A DNA stretch of 64,000 nucleotides from Candidatus Methylospira mobilis. Lineage in GTDB: Bacteria; Pseudomonadota; Gammaproteobacteria; Methylococcales; Methylococcaceae. The position numbers were made by a program, and so were the translations under genes. The notes under the pieces are model-generated. The model saw only the letters and a program-made list of their open reading frames with translations, was not told where the DNA came from and ran no database searches. Every line of letters begins with the position of its first letter. Within the stretch, counting starts at the first letter, position 1. The stretch covers positions 2,543,389 to 2,607,388 of the forward strand of contig NZ_CP044205.1 of NCBI RefSeq assembly GCF_009498235.1, in the 5' to 3' direction. This document shows positions 53,603 through 63,884 of this stretch, piece after piece.

Positions 53603-53628
53603 ACCATTTTTCCTACAGGAGGACACTC

Positions 53629-54279
53629 ATGATTAAATCACTGCTTGGCGGCTGTCTGGCCGTATTCCTGGCATTCCCGCTGACGGGCAGCGCGGCGGCG
53701 GAACACAACGCCGCTGCCCCGCAGGATAGCGGTTACGAGCGCGTCACGCCGCCGCAGCCGGTAAGCGACCCGTCAAAAATCGAAGTGATCGAGTTTTTCT
53801 GGTACGGCTGCCCGCATTGCTTTCATTTCGAACCTGACTTGAACGCCTGGCTGAAAAAGAAACCGGCCAACGTCAACTTCATCCGTCAACCGGCGGTCTT
53901 TAACGAACATTGGGCGGCGCACGCCAAGGCGTTCTATACAGCCGAAGCGCTCGGCGTGCTCGACAAGATGCATGGCGACTTCTACGACGCAGTCCAGAAC
54001 AAGAAGCGCACGCTGGAATCCGAAGACGATCTCGCCGATTTTTTTGCCGAACATGGCGTTGACAAGAACGAGTTTCATAAAGCCTATCGATCTTTCAGCG
54101 TGGACGCGCGCACACGCCAGGCCGAAGCATTGGGACCGCGCTACGGCATCACCGGCACGCCCAGTCTGGTAATCAATGGGAAATACCGAGTCAGCGGCAG
54201 CACTGCAAAGTCGTTTACCAATATGCTCGATGTTACCGATACGTTGATTAAACAGGAAAGTCAAAAAGCGAAAAAGTAG
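53629..54279 (+). CDS. dsbA: Thiol:disulfide interchange protein DsbA
   Basis: A 216-residue periplasmic oxidase that introduces disulfides. The signal peptide ends near GSAAA. The thioredoxin-like domain has CPHC in FFWYGCPHCFHFEP and the cis-proline in TGTPSLVINGKY. It starts after TACAGGAGGACACTC, a strong ribosome site, and follows the cytochrome c4 gene. Confidence 0.95.
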   Translation: MIKSLLGGCLAVFLAFPLTGSAAAEHNAAAPQDSGYERVTPPQPVSDPSKIEVIEFFWYGCPHCFHFEPDLNAWLKKKPANVNFIRQPAVFNEHWAAHAKAFYTAEALGVLDKMHGDFYDAVQNKKRTLESEDDLADFFAEHGVDKNEFHKAYRSFSVDARTRQAEALGPRYGITGTPSLVINGKYRVSGSTAKSFTNMLDVTDTLIKQESQKAKK

Positions 54280-54638
54280 GAAACCACTCAGTACCCTTCC
54301 ACTTCGCACTCAGGCCAGGATATCCCGGAAAACTCAGAGGGGCAAAGTGCAAGAGCAACTTCCGCTTTGCGAAGCCTTGTTTGTAGCCGTTACATCGGTT
54401 AGCAGTCCTGTCCTCCGCAAAGTTGGGGGCAGAACTCTCTTTCCGGTTTGCTCTGCCGTTTTCAAACCAATCTGTGGGTTTACAACACGAGGACAATTAA
54501 ATTTGGGTTTACCTTGGCTCATGCCCCATACTCAGTCTTTGCCGGTGGAATTTGCTATTATTCGCGGTTTGACGCAGCCGAATTCTTAACCGGCATATCC
54601 TTTACGCATACGAATCACCTTTTTCTTTGGAACAACAT
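54280..54638. other. Intergenic stretch, no supported gene
   Basis: About 360 bp between dsbA and dedA. Two minus-strand frames (54248-54496 and 54334-54522) and plus-strand frames are open, but none has a domain or good ribosome site. No terminator or RNA gene is recognised. Several frames staying open at once suggests a repeat-derived sequence. Confidence 0.4.
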
Positions 54639-55262
54639 ATGCTGCACGAAGCAATCGATTGGCTTATTAACACCATAGGCAGCCTGGGCTATACGGGCAT
54701 TTTTCTGCTAATGGCGATGGAAAGCTCGGTAATACCGATACCAAGCGAACTGGTAATGCCTCCCGCCGGCTATCTGGTGCAACAAGGCCGCATGGAACTG
54801 GCGCCTGTCATACTGAGCGGTACCTTCGGCAGTTTGCTGGGTGCTTATGTCAATTATTTTGTCGCTCGCTATCTGGGACGCCCTTTTCTGTTGAAAGTAG
54901 GCCATTACGTGGGTATTAATGAACACAAGCTGGGCTATATCGAGAATTACTTTAATTCTCACGGCGAAATCTCGACCTTCATCGGACGCCTGCTGCCGGT
55001 CGTGCGTCATCTGATTTCGCTGCCTGCCGGCCTCGCCGCCATGAATCACCTCAAGTTTTCCATATATACCTTACTGGGATCCGCGCTGTGGATATCGACG
55101 CTTACCTGGATCGGCTATTTGCTGGGAGAAAACAGGGAGCTGGTTCTACAATACTCGCATCAGGCAGTATTGGCGGCAATAACCGGAAGCATTCTTCTAG
55201 TTGTCATCTACCTGGCGTATCATCGGCGAAAAAAGCTGAAACTGGCGCAAGTAGCGGAGTAG
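54639..55262 (+). CDS. DedA family inner-membrane protein
   Basis: A 207-residue integral membrane protein of the DedA/SNARE-associated group, involved in undecaprenyl phosphate and phospholipid flipping. The re-entrant motif is in ESSVIPIPSELVMPPAGYL and the conserved FIGRLLPVVRHLISLPAG follows. ATG 54639 is the first ATG; TTG 54627 is an alternative. It is followed by the acetyltransferase gene after 134 bp. Confidence 0.92.
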   Translation: MLHEAIDWLINTIGSLGYTGIFLLMAMESSVIPIPSELVMPPAGYLVQQGRMELAPVILSGTFGSLLGAYVNYFVARYLGRPFLLKVGHYVGINEHKLGYIENYFNSHGEISTFIGRLLPVVRHLISLPAGLAAMNHLKFSIYTLLGSALWISTLTWIGYLLGENRELVLQYSHQAVLAAITGSILLVVIYLAYHRRKKLKLAQVAE

Positions 55263-55396
55263 CCGCCCGGGAATAGCTGCCGTCCGCCGAAAAATGCGCC
55301 GATTGCGCGTTTTCGTAACAAAGCTGAAACACGAGCCATGAGCGAAGCTGAACAATAAATTCAGTACATCCTGAAGCCAAAATCACTGGAGATATT

Positions 55397-58090
55397 ATGG
55401 GTAAGCATTATCATGTGACAGGTAAGCATTATCTGAACGCACTGTTTTCACCGCAAAGCATCGCGCTGTTCGGCGCCAGCGAGAAGCCGAATACGGTAGG
55501 CGGCAGAGTTTTCGCCAATCTGCTGTCCGGCGGTTTTAGCGGCCCGGTTTACCCCATAAATCCGAAATATCAAACCATACTCGATCATACCTGCTATGCC
55601 AATGTCGAGAGCATAGATCAGGATATCGACCTGGTGATCGTGGCTACGCCTGCGGCAACCGTTCCCGAGATTATCCGTTCGTGCGGCAAACGAAATGTGA
55701 AGGCGGCAATCGTGCTCTCGGCCGGTTTTGGCGAAATAGAAGGCGGAAAAGCGCTGGAGCATGCGCTGCTGGAAGCCGCTCGGGACAACGGTATAAGAAT
55801 ACTCGGACCCAATTGCCTGGGTTTCATGCGTCCGGCGCTGGGCCTGAACGCCACTTTCAGCAACAACATCTCCCATGCGGGCAACCTCGCCCTGGTTTCC
55901 CAATCGGGCGCGATCTGCACCGCCGTGCTCGACTGGGCCGACTCGCATCAGATCGGACTGTCCAGCATGGTCTCCATTGGCGATGCCAACGATCTGGATT
56001 TCGGCGATATCCTCGATTACCTGGCGCTTGATCCGGAAACGGAAGGCGTGCTGCTGTACATCGAAGGCATCAGAAACGCGCGCAGTTTCATGAGCGGACT
56101 GCGCGCGCTCGCACGCATCAAACCGGTGATCGTCATTAAAGCCGGCAGACATCCGGAAGGCTCGAAAGCTGCGCTATCGCATACCGGCTCGCTGGTCGGC
56201 GCGGACGACGTATTCGACGCCGCGCTCAGCCGCGCCGGCGTGGTGCGCGCATATACCATAGAACAGCTGTTCTCGGCTGCGCGGCTGTTGTCCAGTTCGT
56301 GCCGGATACGCGGCAATCGTCTGGCGATCATCACCAATGCAGGCGGCCCCGGCGTGATGGCTACCGACTGCGCCGTCGAACAGGGTATACAACTTGCCGA
56401 AATCAGCGAGGCTACGCGCAGCAAACTGGATAGCGTGCTGCCGGCGCATTGGTCGCGCAACAATCCGATCGACATCCTCGGCGACGCAACGCCCGATCGC
56501 TACCGGACGGCGGTCGAAATCTGTCTGGCCGACGAAGGCGTCGACGGTGTGCTGGTGATGCTGACGCCGCAAGCAATGACGGCGCCCGCACAAGCCGCCG
56601 AAGCCGTAGTCGAAGCGGCAAGCAAGCAGGACAAACCGGTGCTGACCTGCTGGATGGGCGAGCGATTGGTTGCGGAAGGACGCGAGGTTTTCATCAAATC
56701 CCAGGTGCCGACCTTCAGCAATCCGGAAAGCGCACTGCAAGCCTTTGGCTTCCTGGCCCAATTTCAGCACAATCAGGCGCTGCTGATGCAGGTTCCCGGC
56801 CCGCTGGAAGCAACCGACGCGCCGGATGTGGAAGGCGCGCGCCTGATCATCGAATGCGCGCTGGCGGAAAACCGCCGATTGCTTTCCGGCCTGGAAACAC
56901 GTGCGGTATTACGCGCCTTTAATATCAATATGTTGCCGGCCATGCCGGCGCGCACTCCGAATGAAGCACTGGCCGTGACCGAATATCTGGGCGCGCCGGT
57001 GGCGATGAAAATCCTGTCGCCGGACATTACCCATAAATCCGATGTCGGCGGCGTGCGGCTCGGCATCAACAGCGCGCAGGCAGCCCGTCAAGCTTATGCT
57101 GAAATGCTGGACAATGTTAAACAGCACAACCCCGATGCGACCCTGGAAGGCGTCAGCATCGAAAAAATGTACACTGGGGCCAACGGCCGGGAAATTCTGA
57201 TCGGCGTAATCAACGATCCGATTTTCGGTCCGGTAGTTACCTGCGGGTCGGGCGGGATTGCGGTTGAAGTGCTGCGCGACCGGGTTATCGCACTGCCGCC
57301 CCTCAACGCGGCCATAGCACATTCCATGATCAGCCGCACGCGCGTCGCCAAACTGCTCGGACGCTTCCGACATCTGCCGCCCGCCAATATCGACGCGCTG
57401 GTCAGCGTGCTGCTCGGCGTCTCGGCAATGGTATGCGAATTGCCGGAGATACAGGAAATGGATATTAACCCACTAATGGTCGACGATGAAGGAGCATGGT
57501 CGCTGGATGCGCGTATTGTGGTCGGCAATCATGCCAATATGCACCACTACAGCCATATGGCGGTTCACCCCTACCCGACAAAATGGATACAAAATATACA
57601 ATTGTCGGATGGCACAGGCATCGTATTGCGCCCGATCCGTCCGGAAGACGCAAACATGGTGAAGGATTTTGTACGCTCCATGTCGCCCGAGGCGCGCTAT
57701 TTCCGCTTTATGGATACCGTAAAGGAACTGAGCCCTACGATGCTGATGCGTTTCACCCAGCTGGATTATGCGCGCGAGTTCGCATTTATCGCCGTTCTGG
57801 AGCAGGGGGAGTTCGAAGCGCCGCTGGGCATCGCTCGTTACGTAGGCAACCCCGATCACGAAAGCGGCGAATTTGACATCGGCGTGGCCGACGACTGGCA
57901 GCATAAGGGTATCGGCACCCGATTAATGACCTGTCTGATGCAAGCAGCCCGCGAACAGGGATTGCACGCCATCACCGCCGACGTTCTGGTCAGCAACACC
58001 AAAATGACCAGACTGCTGGGCGATCTCGGCTTCGATAGCCACACATCCAGCAACGACCCCAGCTTGTTGAGAGTTTCCAAGAAGCTTTGA
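55397..58090 (+). CDS. Protein acetyltransferase of the Pat type (ADP-forming acyl-CoA synthetase-like + GNAT)
   Basis: An 897-residue protein combining a CoA-binding domain (SIALFGASEKPNTVGGRVFA), a succinyl-CoA ligase-like region with the histidine segment ALSHTGSLVGADDVF, an ATP-grasp domain (APVAMKILSPDITHKSDVGG) and a C-terminal GNAT domain (FDIGVADDWQHKGIGTRLM). Salmonella Pat/PatZ of this architecture acetylate lysines of acetyl-CoA synthetase, controlling acetate metabolism. GGAGATATT precedes ATG 55397. It shares the base overlap TGATG with uvrC. Confidence 0.92.
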   Translation: MGKHYHVTGKHYLNALFSPQSIALFGASEKPNTVGGRVFANLLSGGFSGPVYPINPKYQTILDHTCYANVESIDQDIDLVIVATPAATVPEIIRSCGKRNVKAAIVLSAGFGEIEGGKALEHALLEAARDNGIRILGPNCLGFMRPALGLNATFSNNISHAGNLALVSQSGAICTAVLDWADSHQIGLSSMVSIGDANDLDFGDILDYLALDPETEGVLLYIEGIRNARSFMSGLRALARIKPVIVIKAGRHPEGSKAALSHTGSLVGADDVFDAALSRAGVVRAYTIEQLFSAARLLSSSCRIRGNRLAIITNAGGPGVMATDCAVEQGIQLAEISEATRSKLDSVLPAHWSRNNPIDILGDATPDRYRTAVEICLADEGVDGVLVMLTPQAMTAPAQAAEAVVEAASKQDKPVLTCWMGERLVAEGREVFIKSQVPTFSNPESALQAFGFLAQFQHNQALLMQVPGPLEATDAPDVEGARLIIECALAENRRLLSGLETRAVLRAFNINMLPAMPARTPNEALAVTEYLGAPVAMKILSPDITHKSDVGGVRLGINSAQAARQAYAEMLDNVKQHNPDATLEGVSIEKMYTGANGREILIGVINDPIFGPVVTCGSGGIAVEVLRDRVIALPPLNAAIAHSMISRTRVAKLLGRFRHLPPANIDALVSVLLGVSAMVCELPEIQEMDINPLMVDDEGAWSLDARIVVGNHANMHHYSHMAVHPYPTKWIQNIQLSDGTGIVLRPIRPEDANMVKDFVRSMSPEARYFRFMDTVKELSPTMLMRFTQLDYAREFAFIAVLEQGEFEAPLGIARYVGNPDHESGEFDIGVADDWQHKGIGTRLMTCLMQAAREQGLHAITADVLVSNTKMTRLLGDLGFDSHTSSNDPSLLRVSKKL

Positions 58091-59943
58091 TGACCGGGCT
58101 TGAGTCGCAGCCAACGCCTGCTTTCGATGTTGCGTCGTTTCTGCAAACACTGACGCAACTGCCCGGCGTTTACAAGATGCTGGATGCGCAGAACGAAGTG
58201 ATTTATGTCGGAAAAGCAAAAAACCTCAAAAAAAGAGTATCGAGCTATTTCCTGAACCGCGGCGATGTTGCGCCCAAGCAGCAAGCCATGGTCGCGCGCG
58301 TACAGCGCATCGAAATTTCGGTGACGCACAGCGAAGGCGAAGCGCTGCTGCTGGAAAGCCAGTTGATCAAACGCTTGCGTCCGCGCTACAACATCACGCT
58401 GCGCGACGACAAGAGCTATCCGTATATTTACGTCTCCACGCAACATCCGTTTCCGCGCGTCAGTTTCTACCGGGGAGCCCGCAAAAAAGCCGGGCGCCTG
58501 TTCGGCCCTTTTCCCAGCGCAAGCGCGGTCAGGGAAAGCCTCAAACTATTGCAGAAAACCTTTCCGGTCAGGCAGTGCCAGGACTCTTATTACAGCAATC
58601 GCTCGCGGCCCTGTCTGGAATATCAAATCGAACGCTGCACGGCGCCCTGCGTCGACCTGATCAGCCAGGAAGACTATGCCGTCGACGTCAACCATACCGT
58701 CATGTTCCTGGAAGGTCGCAGCAACGACCTGATCGGCGATCTCGCATTACGCATGGAGCAGGCGGCGCACGAGCTCGAATTCGAAAAAGCGGCGCAATAC
58801 CGCGATCAGATCGGCAACCTGCGCACGCTGCTGGATCAACAATCGGTCAGCGGGGAAAAAGGCGATCTCGATATTCTGGCCTGCGCGATCAAAGGCACGC
58901 TGGCTTGCGTGCAGATGCTGTTTATCCGTTCCGGTCTGCAGATCGGCGATCACTCCTTCTACCCGGAGATACATCAGGAATTCGAGCCATCCAGCATACT
59001 GGAAGCCTTCATTCCTCAGTATTATTTGAATCACGAAGCGCCCGGAAGCCTGCTGCTCAGCCATAACATCCGCGATCGGGAACTGTTGCAGGAAGTATTA
59101 AGCGCACAAGCCGGACACTCGGTAAAAATCACATCCAATCCGCGAGGCGAACGCCTCAAGCGTGTGCAACTGGCGCTCACCAATGCCGAAAACGCGTTGA
59201 TGGCCCGTTTTGCCGGCCGGCAGAATACAATGGACAGATTATTCAACCTGGGAGAAGTCCTGGCGCTCCCTGCCCCGCCCGCGCGCCTGGAATGCTTCGA
59301 TATCAGCCACACGCAAGGAGAAAAAACGGTGGCGTCCTGCGTCGTTTTCGATATGCAAGGCCCGGTAAAATCGGCCTATCGCCGCTTCAACATCGAAGGA
59401 ATTACCGGCGGCGACGATTACGCCGCGTTGTCGCAGGCGGTCAAACGCCGTTACCAGCGTATCGCATCCGGCGAATATCCGGCGCCGGACATCCTCTTGA
59501 TCGACGGCGGCAAGGCGCAGGTCGCCGCGGTAACCGAAGTTATTAACACCCTTAATATCAACAATTTATATATTCTCGGCGTCGCAAAAGGCCCCGACAG
59601 AAAACCTGGGATGGAAATGCTGTTCCCTTCCGGACAAAACCAGCCTATTCTATTGCCTCCCCATGCGCCCGCACTGCTGCTGATTCAGCAAATCCGCGAT
59701 GAAGCGCATCGTTTTGCGATAACCGGACACCGCCAGCGCAGGGCAAGGGCGCGCAAACAATCGACGCTGGAATCGATACCGGGGCTGGGTCCGAAACGCA
59801 GGCAACAGTTATTACGCCAGTTCGGCGGCCTGCGCGAAATCAGCCGCGCCAGTGTCGACACACTCAGCCATATCGACGGCATCAGCCGGGAATTAGCCAA
59901 ACGCATTTATGAGACATTACACGAACAGGACCCGCCGATATGA
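58090..59943 (+). CDS. uvrC: Excinuclease ABC subunit C (UvrC)
   Basis: A 617-residue nuclease making both incisions in nucleotide excision repair. The N-terminal GIY-YIG domain (LPGVYKMLDAQNEVIYVGKA) is followed by a UVR motif (ELEFEKAAQYRDQIGNLRTL), an RNase H-like domain (RLECFDISHTQGEKTVAS and DILLIDGGKAQV) and a C-terminal helix-hairpin-helix pair (ESIPGLGPKRRQQLLRQFGG). ATG 58090 overlaps the previous stop. pgsA overlaps its end, the conserved uvrC-pgsA arrangement. Confidence 0.97.
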   Translation: MTGLESQPTPAFDVASFLQTLTQLPGVYKMLDAQNEVIYVGKAKNLKKRVSSYFLNRGDVAPKQQAMVARVQRIEISVTHSEGEALLLESQLIKRLRPRYNITLRDDKSYPYIYVSTQHPFPRVSFYRGARKKAGRLFGPFPSASAVRESLKLLQKTFPVRQCQDSYYSNRSRPCLEYQIERCTAPCVDLISQEDYAVDVNHTVMFLEGRSNDLIGDLALRMEQAAHELEFEKAAQYRDQIGNLRTLLDQQSVSGEKGDLDILACAIKGTLACVQMLFIRSGLQIGDHSFYPEIHQEFEPSSILEAFIPQYYLNHEAPGSLLLSHNIRDRELLQEVLSAQAGHSVKITSNPRGERLKRVQLALTNAENALMARFAGRQNTMDRLFNLGEVLALPAPPARLECFDISHTQGEKTVASCVVFDMQGPVKSAYRRFNIEGITGGDDYAALSQAVKRRYQRIASGEYPAPDILLIDGGKAQVAAVTEVINTLNINNLYILGVAKGPDRKPGMEMLFPSGQNQPILLPPHAPALLLIQQIRDEAHRFAITGHRQRRARARKQSTLESIPGLGPKRRQQLLRQFGGLREISRASVDTLSHIDGISRELAKRIYETLHEQDPPI

Positions 59944-60494
59944 CCATTAATCTGCCTACCAGCCTGACCTTGCTGCGTATTCTGCTGATTCCTGTTCTGA
60001 TTGCGCTGTTTTATTTACCCTGGAACTATGCTCATGTGGCATGCGCTTTGGTTTTTGGCATAGCGGCGCTGACCGATTGGCTGGACGGTTATCTGGCGCG
60101 CAAGTTAAGATTAACCACGCCGTTCGGCGCGTTTCTCGACCCGGTAGCCGACAAACTGATGGTTGCCGTAACGCTGGTATTGGTCGTTCAGGCCGACCCC
60201 AATCCGTGGGTGGCGATTGCCTCGGCGGTTATTATCGGGCGGGAAATCACCATAGCCTCGCTACGCGAGTGGATGGCCGAAATAGGTCAACGCAAAGCGG
60301 TCGAAGTCTCGGCTATGGGCAAGTGGAAAACCACCGCGCAGATGACGGCGATAATAATACTATTGCTGGCGATGGATGTGTTCCAGCACCCTTTGCAGCT
60401 GGCGGGTCAATACCTGCTGCTGCTTTCGGCCATACTGACGTTATGGTCCATGATTCAATACATGCGGGCGGCTTTGGACACGCTGAAAGATTAA
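59940..60494 (+). CDS. pgsA: CDP-diacylglycerol-glycerol-3-phosphate 3-phosphatidyltransferase
   Basis: A 184-residue inner-membrane enzyme making phosphatidylglycerophosphate, the first step to phosphatidylglycerol and cardiolipin. The CDP-alcohol phosphotransferase motif DWLDGYLAR...GAFLDPVADKLM is complete with all aspartates. About five membrane helices are visible. The ATGA overlap with uvrC indicates co-translation. Confidence 0.96.
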   Translation: MTINLPTSLTLLRILLIPVLIALFYLPWNYAHVACALVFGIAALTDWLDGYLARKLRLTTPFGAFLDPVADKLMVAVTLVLVVQADPNPWVAIASAVIIGREITIASLREWMAEIGQRKAVEVSAMGKWKTTAQMTAIIILLLAMDVFQHPLQLAGQYLLLLSAILTLWSMIQYMRAALDTLKD

Positions 60495-60515
60495 TCTGAG
60501 ATTTAGCAGAAAACG

Positions 60516-60989
60516 ATGAAAATACTTTTCGTATGCATGGGCAACATCTGCCGCTCCCCCTCTGCGGAGGGCATTTTTCAAAATATTATCGACGGACGGG
60601 GCGTGGCCGATTTATTCGAACTCGATTCAGCGGGAACTCACGGCTATCACGCAGGCAGCCCGCCCGACCAGCGCGCGCAAAAAGCGGCTTTGGCCAGAGG
60701 AATCGATTTAAGCCGTTTGCGCGCCCGCTCCGTGGAGCATAGCGATTTTGAGATATTCGATCATATCCTGGCCATGGACCACGACAACCTGTCCGGATTG
60801 CTGTCCATGTCCCCCAAACAATACGCGCACAAAGTCGAACTGTTCCTGAATTACGCGCCCGAACAGCCTCAAAGGGAAGTACCCGACCCTTATTACGGTG
60901 GCGCGCAGGGCTTCGAACATGTCCTGGACTTGATCACCCTCGCCGGCGAGGGCCTGCTGACGGCCAGTCTGGAACGTATGAGAAGCTGA
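60516..60989 (+). CDS. Low-molecular-weight protein tyrosine phosphatase
   Basis: A 157-residue phosphatase. The P-loop CX5R is in FVCMGNICRSPSAEG and the general-acid aspartate in EVPDPYYGGAQGFEHV. It is of the single-domain type that can dephosphorylate tyrosine kinases of polysaccharide export or small phosphoesters; no such kinase gene is adjacent. It follows pgsA by 21 bp and likely shares its transcript. Confidence 0.93.
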   Translation: MKILFVCMGNICRSPSAEGIFQNIIDGRGVADLFELDSAGTHGYHAGSPPDQRAQKAALARGIDLSRLRARSVEHSDFEIFDHILAMDHDNLSGLLSMSPKQYAHKVELFLNYAPEQPQREVPDPYYGGAQGFEHVLDLITLAGEGLLTASLERMRS

Positions 60990-61130
60990 AGTTGCGCCGC
61001 TCTCTATTCAGCTACCCGGCTCCGGTGCCAACATAAGGCTGTCGAGACACGAGTGCCTGCGCCATCCATAAATCGCCTCGACAACCTCACCCGCAGCACC
61101 AAAGCCGATTGCTCCGAATAGCTACCAAAT

Positions 61131-62927
61131 TTACTTCGTTTTTTTACCGGGCTTACTACTAGACGATCCTTTTTTCCCTGCAGGCGCTGGGGACGAGCCT
61201 GAACTTTTCGAACCGGACTTGGCGGAAGATGGTTTTGATGCCTGCGCATCCGTATGACCCGTCGCCGATGTCCGGTAATGGCTACTCTTGGACGAATGAC
61301 TACTTTTGCCGTGAGATGAAGCGTGCCCACCCCTGCTCTGGTGGGCAGAGTTATTCGATTCGTCCCCGGACGAATACGCAACGTTTTTGGCATGGTGCTG
61401 ATGGCCCAATAAAACCAGTCTGGTGCCCGCCCGCAACGTGCTTCTACCGCTCATATGATTCCAAGTTTTGATTTGCGCCTCACTGACGCCATACTGCCGC
61501 GCAATCGAAGCCAGCGTGTCGCCGCGACGCGTCGTATAGGCGCTTTGCTGTTCGTCGTTAGCGGCATTGCTGCGTATCGTTTCATGAACAGAAACCTCGC
61601 CGCCCGAGGACTCATAATGCCGCCGCGCACGTTCGGGCGGCTGGTAGTGGTAGTCCTCCGCCGCCGGGCTACTTGGGGCGAATTCCGTAGACAAGGCCTC
61701 AGCCGCCGCATCGTCCGGCGCATCGCTGCTCAATTGAACCCCGCCGTCATTCAGCAATTGCCCATAATCCTTACCGCCAAAAACACTGGCCCTGGAGTCC
61801 ACCATTTGCGGTAGCTGCTCCTTGAAGCTCTTGTATTTGTGTGCGGGAACGAACAGGCGATAAGTACCGTCGACATCGGCTACCGGATGCTTGAAGCCCG
61901 GATTCAAATCGAGCATTTGATCGAGCGTCAGATCCGCCGCCTGCGCCGCCAGCGCCAAATCGAGTGGAGAAGTAACCTTGACCGTCTTGTACATGGCCTT
62001 GTTCGGAATAGGCCGGATATCGACTCCATATCGCGCAGGATCGGCAAATATACGGGAAACGGCAAGCAGGCGAGGAACATAGGTGCGGGTTTCCTGCGGT
62101 AAATCCAGCGACCAGAAATCGGTCGCAAGTCCGCGCGCCTGATTTCTCTGCACCGCCTTGCCTACATTGCCTTCGCCGCAGTTATAGGCGGCGACCGCCA
62201 ACAGCCAATCCCCCTGAAAATCGTTCTGCAGTTTTTTAAGATACTTGATCGCCGCGCGCGTGGATGCATAGACATCGCGGCGTCCATCGTAGGAGCGGCT
62301 GCGTTTTAAACCGAAATTTCTGCCTGTGGACGGAATGAACTGCCAGATGCCCGCAGCGCTTGCCGGCGATACCACATGCGGCTGGAATGCGCTTTCTATA
62401 ACCGGCAGTAACGCAATTTCGCCGGGAACATCATATTTTTCGATCTGTCTGACGATGGAATATAAAAAGGGTTCCGCCCGCTTTTGAACCCGATCTATAT
62501 AGGAAGGATGGTTAACGAACCATGACACTTCCTTGTCTATTTCCCGATGCTGTATTTCGGGCAGGTTATACTGATCGATCAGACGATCCCACAGGTTATC
62601 ATAATCAGCGGGATTGGCGGGAATGGTGCCCGCACCCGTGCGCCGCGGCTTTCCTGCGCGCGAGTTGGCAACTCCGGCAGTAGAGGCTGCCTGAGCATCG
62701 GAGGGAAGATGCACTACAAAGGGTGTTTTCTGCTCTGTTTTTTTTGTACTGGAACAGGCAACCAGAGAAATCGCAAGCAAGGATAAACAGCAGGCCAGGG
62801 AAAGCGCTGAGTGAAATGATTTTTCGCGGTATCTTATATCCAACAATTTTATTTCCAAAACAAGATCTTGACTGATTTTGAATAAATCAGCGCTTCCCAA
62901 GCTGAAAAAGGGTAATATTCGTTTCAT
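61131..62927 (-). CDS. mltD: Membrane-bound lytic murein transglycosylase D with LysM
   Basis: A 598-residue lipoprotein-like lytic transglycosylase cleaving the glycan strand. A lipobox lies in LAISLVACSS, then a catalytic SLT domain with the glutamate in LLPVIESAFQPHVVSPASAA and the AAYNCGEGNVGKAV motif, one LysM (YTTRRGDTLASIARQYGVSE) and a Ser/Lys-rich C-terminal tail. The start is uncertain: ATG 62927 puts about 50 residues before the lipobox, and a TTG start nearer the signal peptide (62860 region) may be real. It is divergent from the methyltransferase gene. In E. coli mltD also lies near yafS and rnhA. Confidence 0.92.
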   Translation of the reverse strand: MKRILPFFSLGSADLFKISQDLVLEIKLLDIRYREKSFHSALSLACCLSLLAISLVACSSTKKTEQKTPFVVHLPSDAQAASTAGVANSRAGKPRRTGAGTIPANPADYDNLWDRLIDQYNLPEIQHREIDKEVSWFVNHPSYIDRVQKRAEPFLYSIVRQIEKYDVPGEIALLPVIESAFQPHVVSPASAAGIWQFIPSTGRNFGLKRSRSYDGRRDVYASTRAAIKYLKKLQNDFQGDWLLAVAAYNCGEGNVGKAVQRNQARGLATDFWSLDLPQETRTYVPRLLAVSRIFADPARYGVDIRPIPNKAMYKTVKVTSPLDLALAAQAADLTLDQMLDLNPGFKHPVADVDGTYRLFVPAHKYKSFKEQLPQMVDSRASVFGGKDYGQLLNDGGVQLSSDAPDDAAAEALSTEFAPSSPAAEDYHYQPPERARRHYESSGGEVSVHETIRSNAANDEQQSAYTTRRGDTLASIARQYGVSEAQIKTWNHMSGRSTLRAGTRLVLLGHQHHAKNVAYSSGDESNNSAHQSRGGHASSHGKSSHSSKSSHYRTSATGHTDAQASKPSSAKSGSKSSGSSPAPAGKKGSSSSKPGKKTK

Positions 62928-63131
62928 CTGTGCATTCCTCGGAACGCGCATTGTAAAGCTAATCGACGGCCGTCTACCGCATAGCATCCTGACCCGACTC
63001 GAAAACCCGCAAGGACTGCGTAATATCCCGAGCGGCCCGGTAGATGTTAGACTTGCGATTCTACCATGATGTTTTTTCGACAGGTTCCGGAGTATCGCTC
63101 CGGCCAGCGCTTTAACCAGAGTCTCAACACG

Positions 63132-63884
63132 ATGAAAACAACACTGGACAATGATGAACTCCGAAATCCACGTCAACGATTTCTTCGCTGGTATCGCTCG
63201 ACTCCTGCCGGAGAATCATTGCAAGCTTGTGAAGATTCATTAATATGCGCAATGCTTAAGGGTACTTATAATGAGCGCATTTTACAAGTCGAGAGCCTGG
63301 TTTCCTTGCCATGTGCAGCACGAAACGAACTCTATGCGCGCATCATACTTTTCAAAAAAGATCGCGCGCCCTATAACAACACGCATCCGCAGCAAGTTCA
63401 AGGAGAAATGACCGGATTGCCTTTTGCCGATGACAGCATGGATAAAGTAATACTTCCTCATGTAGTCGAGTTCGAGCATACCCCCGAAGCGATAGTGGCG
63501 GAGTGCGTGCGCGTCCTTAAACCGGAAGGAGAACTGATCATCTTCGCCTTTAATCCATGGCACTTGAAAGCGCTCAGGCTTTTGTTTTCATGCGCGAATA
63601 CGCAATATCCGCATCATACGATCCAGCGTTCGCTCCTGGAAAAATGGCTCCATCTGCAGGAGTGCAAGACAACTCTGGCGGCAGGTCTGAATCTGGCTAC
63701 CCCCTGTCGCGTCATCGAAACGAAAACCTGGCGGGGCCGGATACGCGCGCAGTTTTCCGCAGTCTATGCGCTCAGGGCGCAGAAAAAGCGCTTGAGCCCC
63801 ATTAACCCGCACCCGGTAACCACCAGTTATGCTGATATATTACCCGGCTGCATGCCTGAAATTTCCCTGTTGCGTAAAAACTGA
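63132..63884 (+). CDS. SAM-dependent methyltransferase (YafS-like)
   Basis: About 250 residues, type 11 class I methyltransferase-like. It shows [40 protein letters not shown] and [16 protein letters not shown], close to E. coli YafS. The glycine-rich SAM motif I is poorly formed at the expected place ([15 protein letters not shown]), as in other YafS-like proteins. The start is uncertain: ATG 63132 or ATG 63066. The stop overlaps the rnhA start (TGATG). The mltD-yafS-rnhA synteny supports the call; gloB, present in E. coli between them, is absent. Confidence 0.82.
   Translation: MKTTLDNDELRNPRQRFLRWYRSTPAGESLQACEDSLICAMLKGTYNERILQVESLVSLPCAARNELYARIILFKKDRAPYNNTHPQQVQGEMTGLPFADDSMDKVILPHVVEFEHTPEAIVAECVRVLKPEGELIIFAFNPWHLKALRLLFSCANTQYPHHTIQRSLLEKWLHLQECKTTLAAGLNLATPCRVIETKTWRGRIRAQFSAVYALRAQKKRLSPINPHPVTTSYADILPGCMPEISLLRKN

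Noticed and set aside
54334-54522. 62-codon open frame between dsbA and dedA
   Set aside because: Several frames are open over the same bases, and there is no domain or ribosome site.
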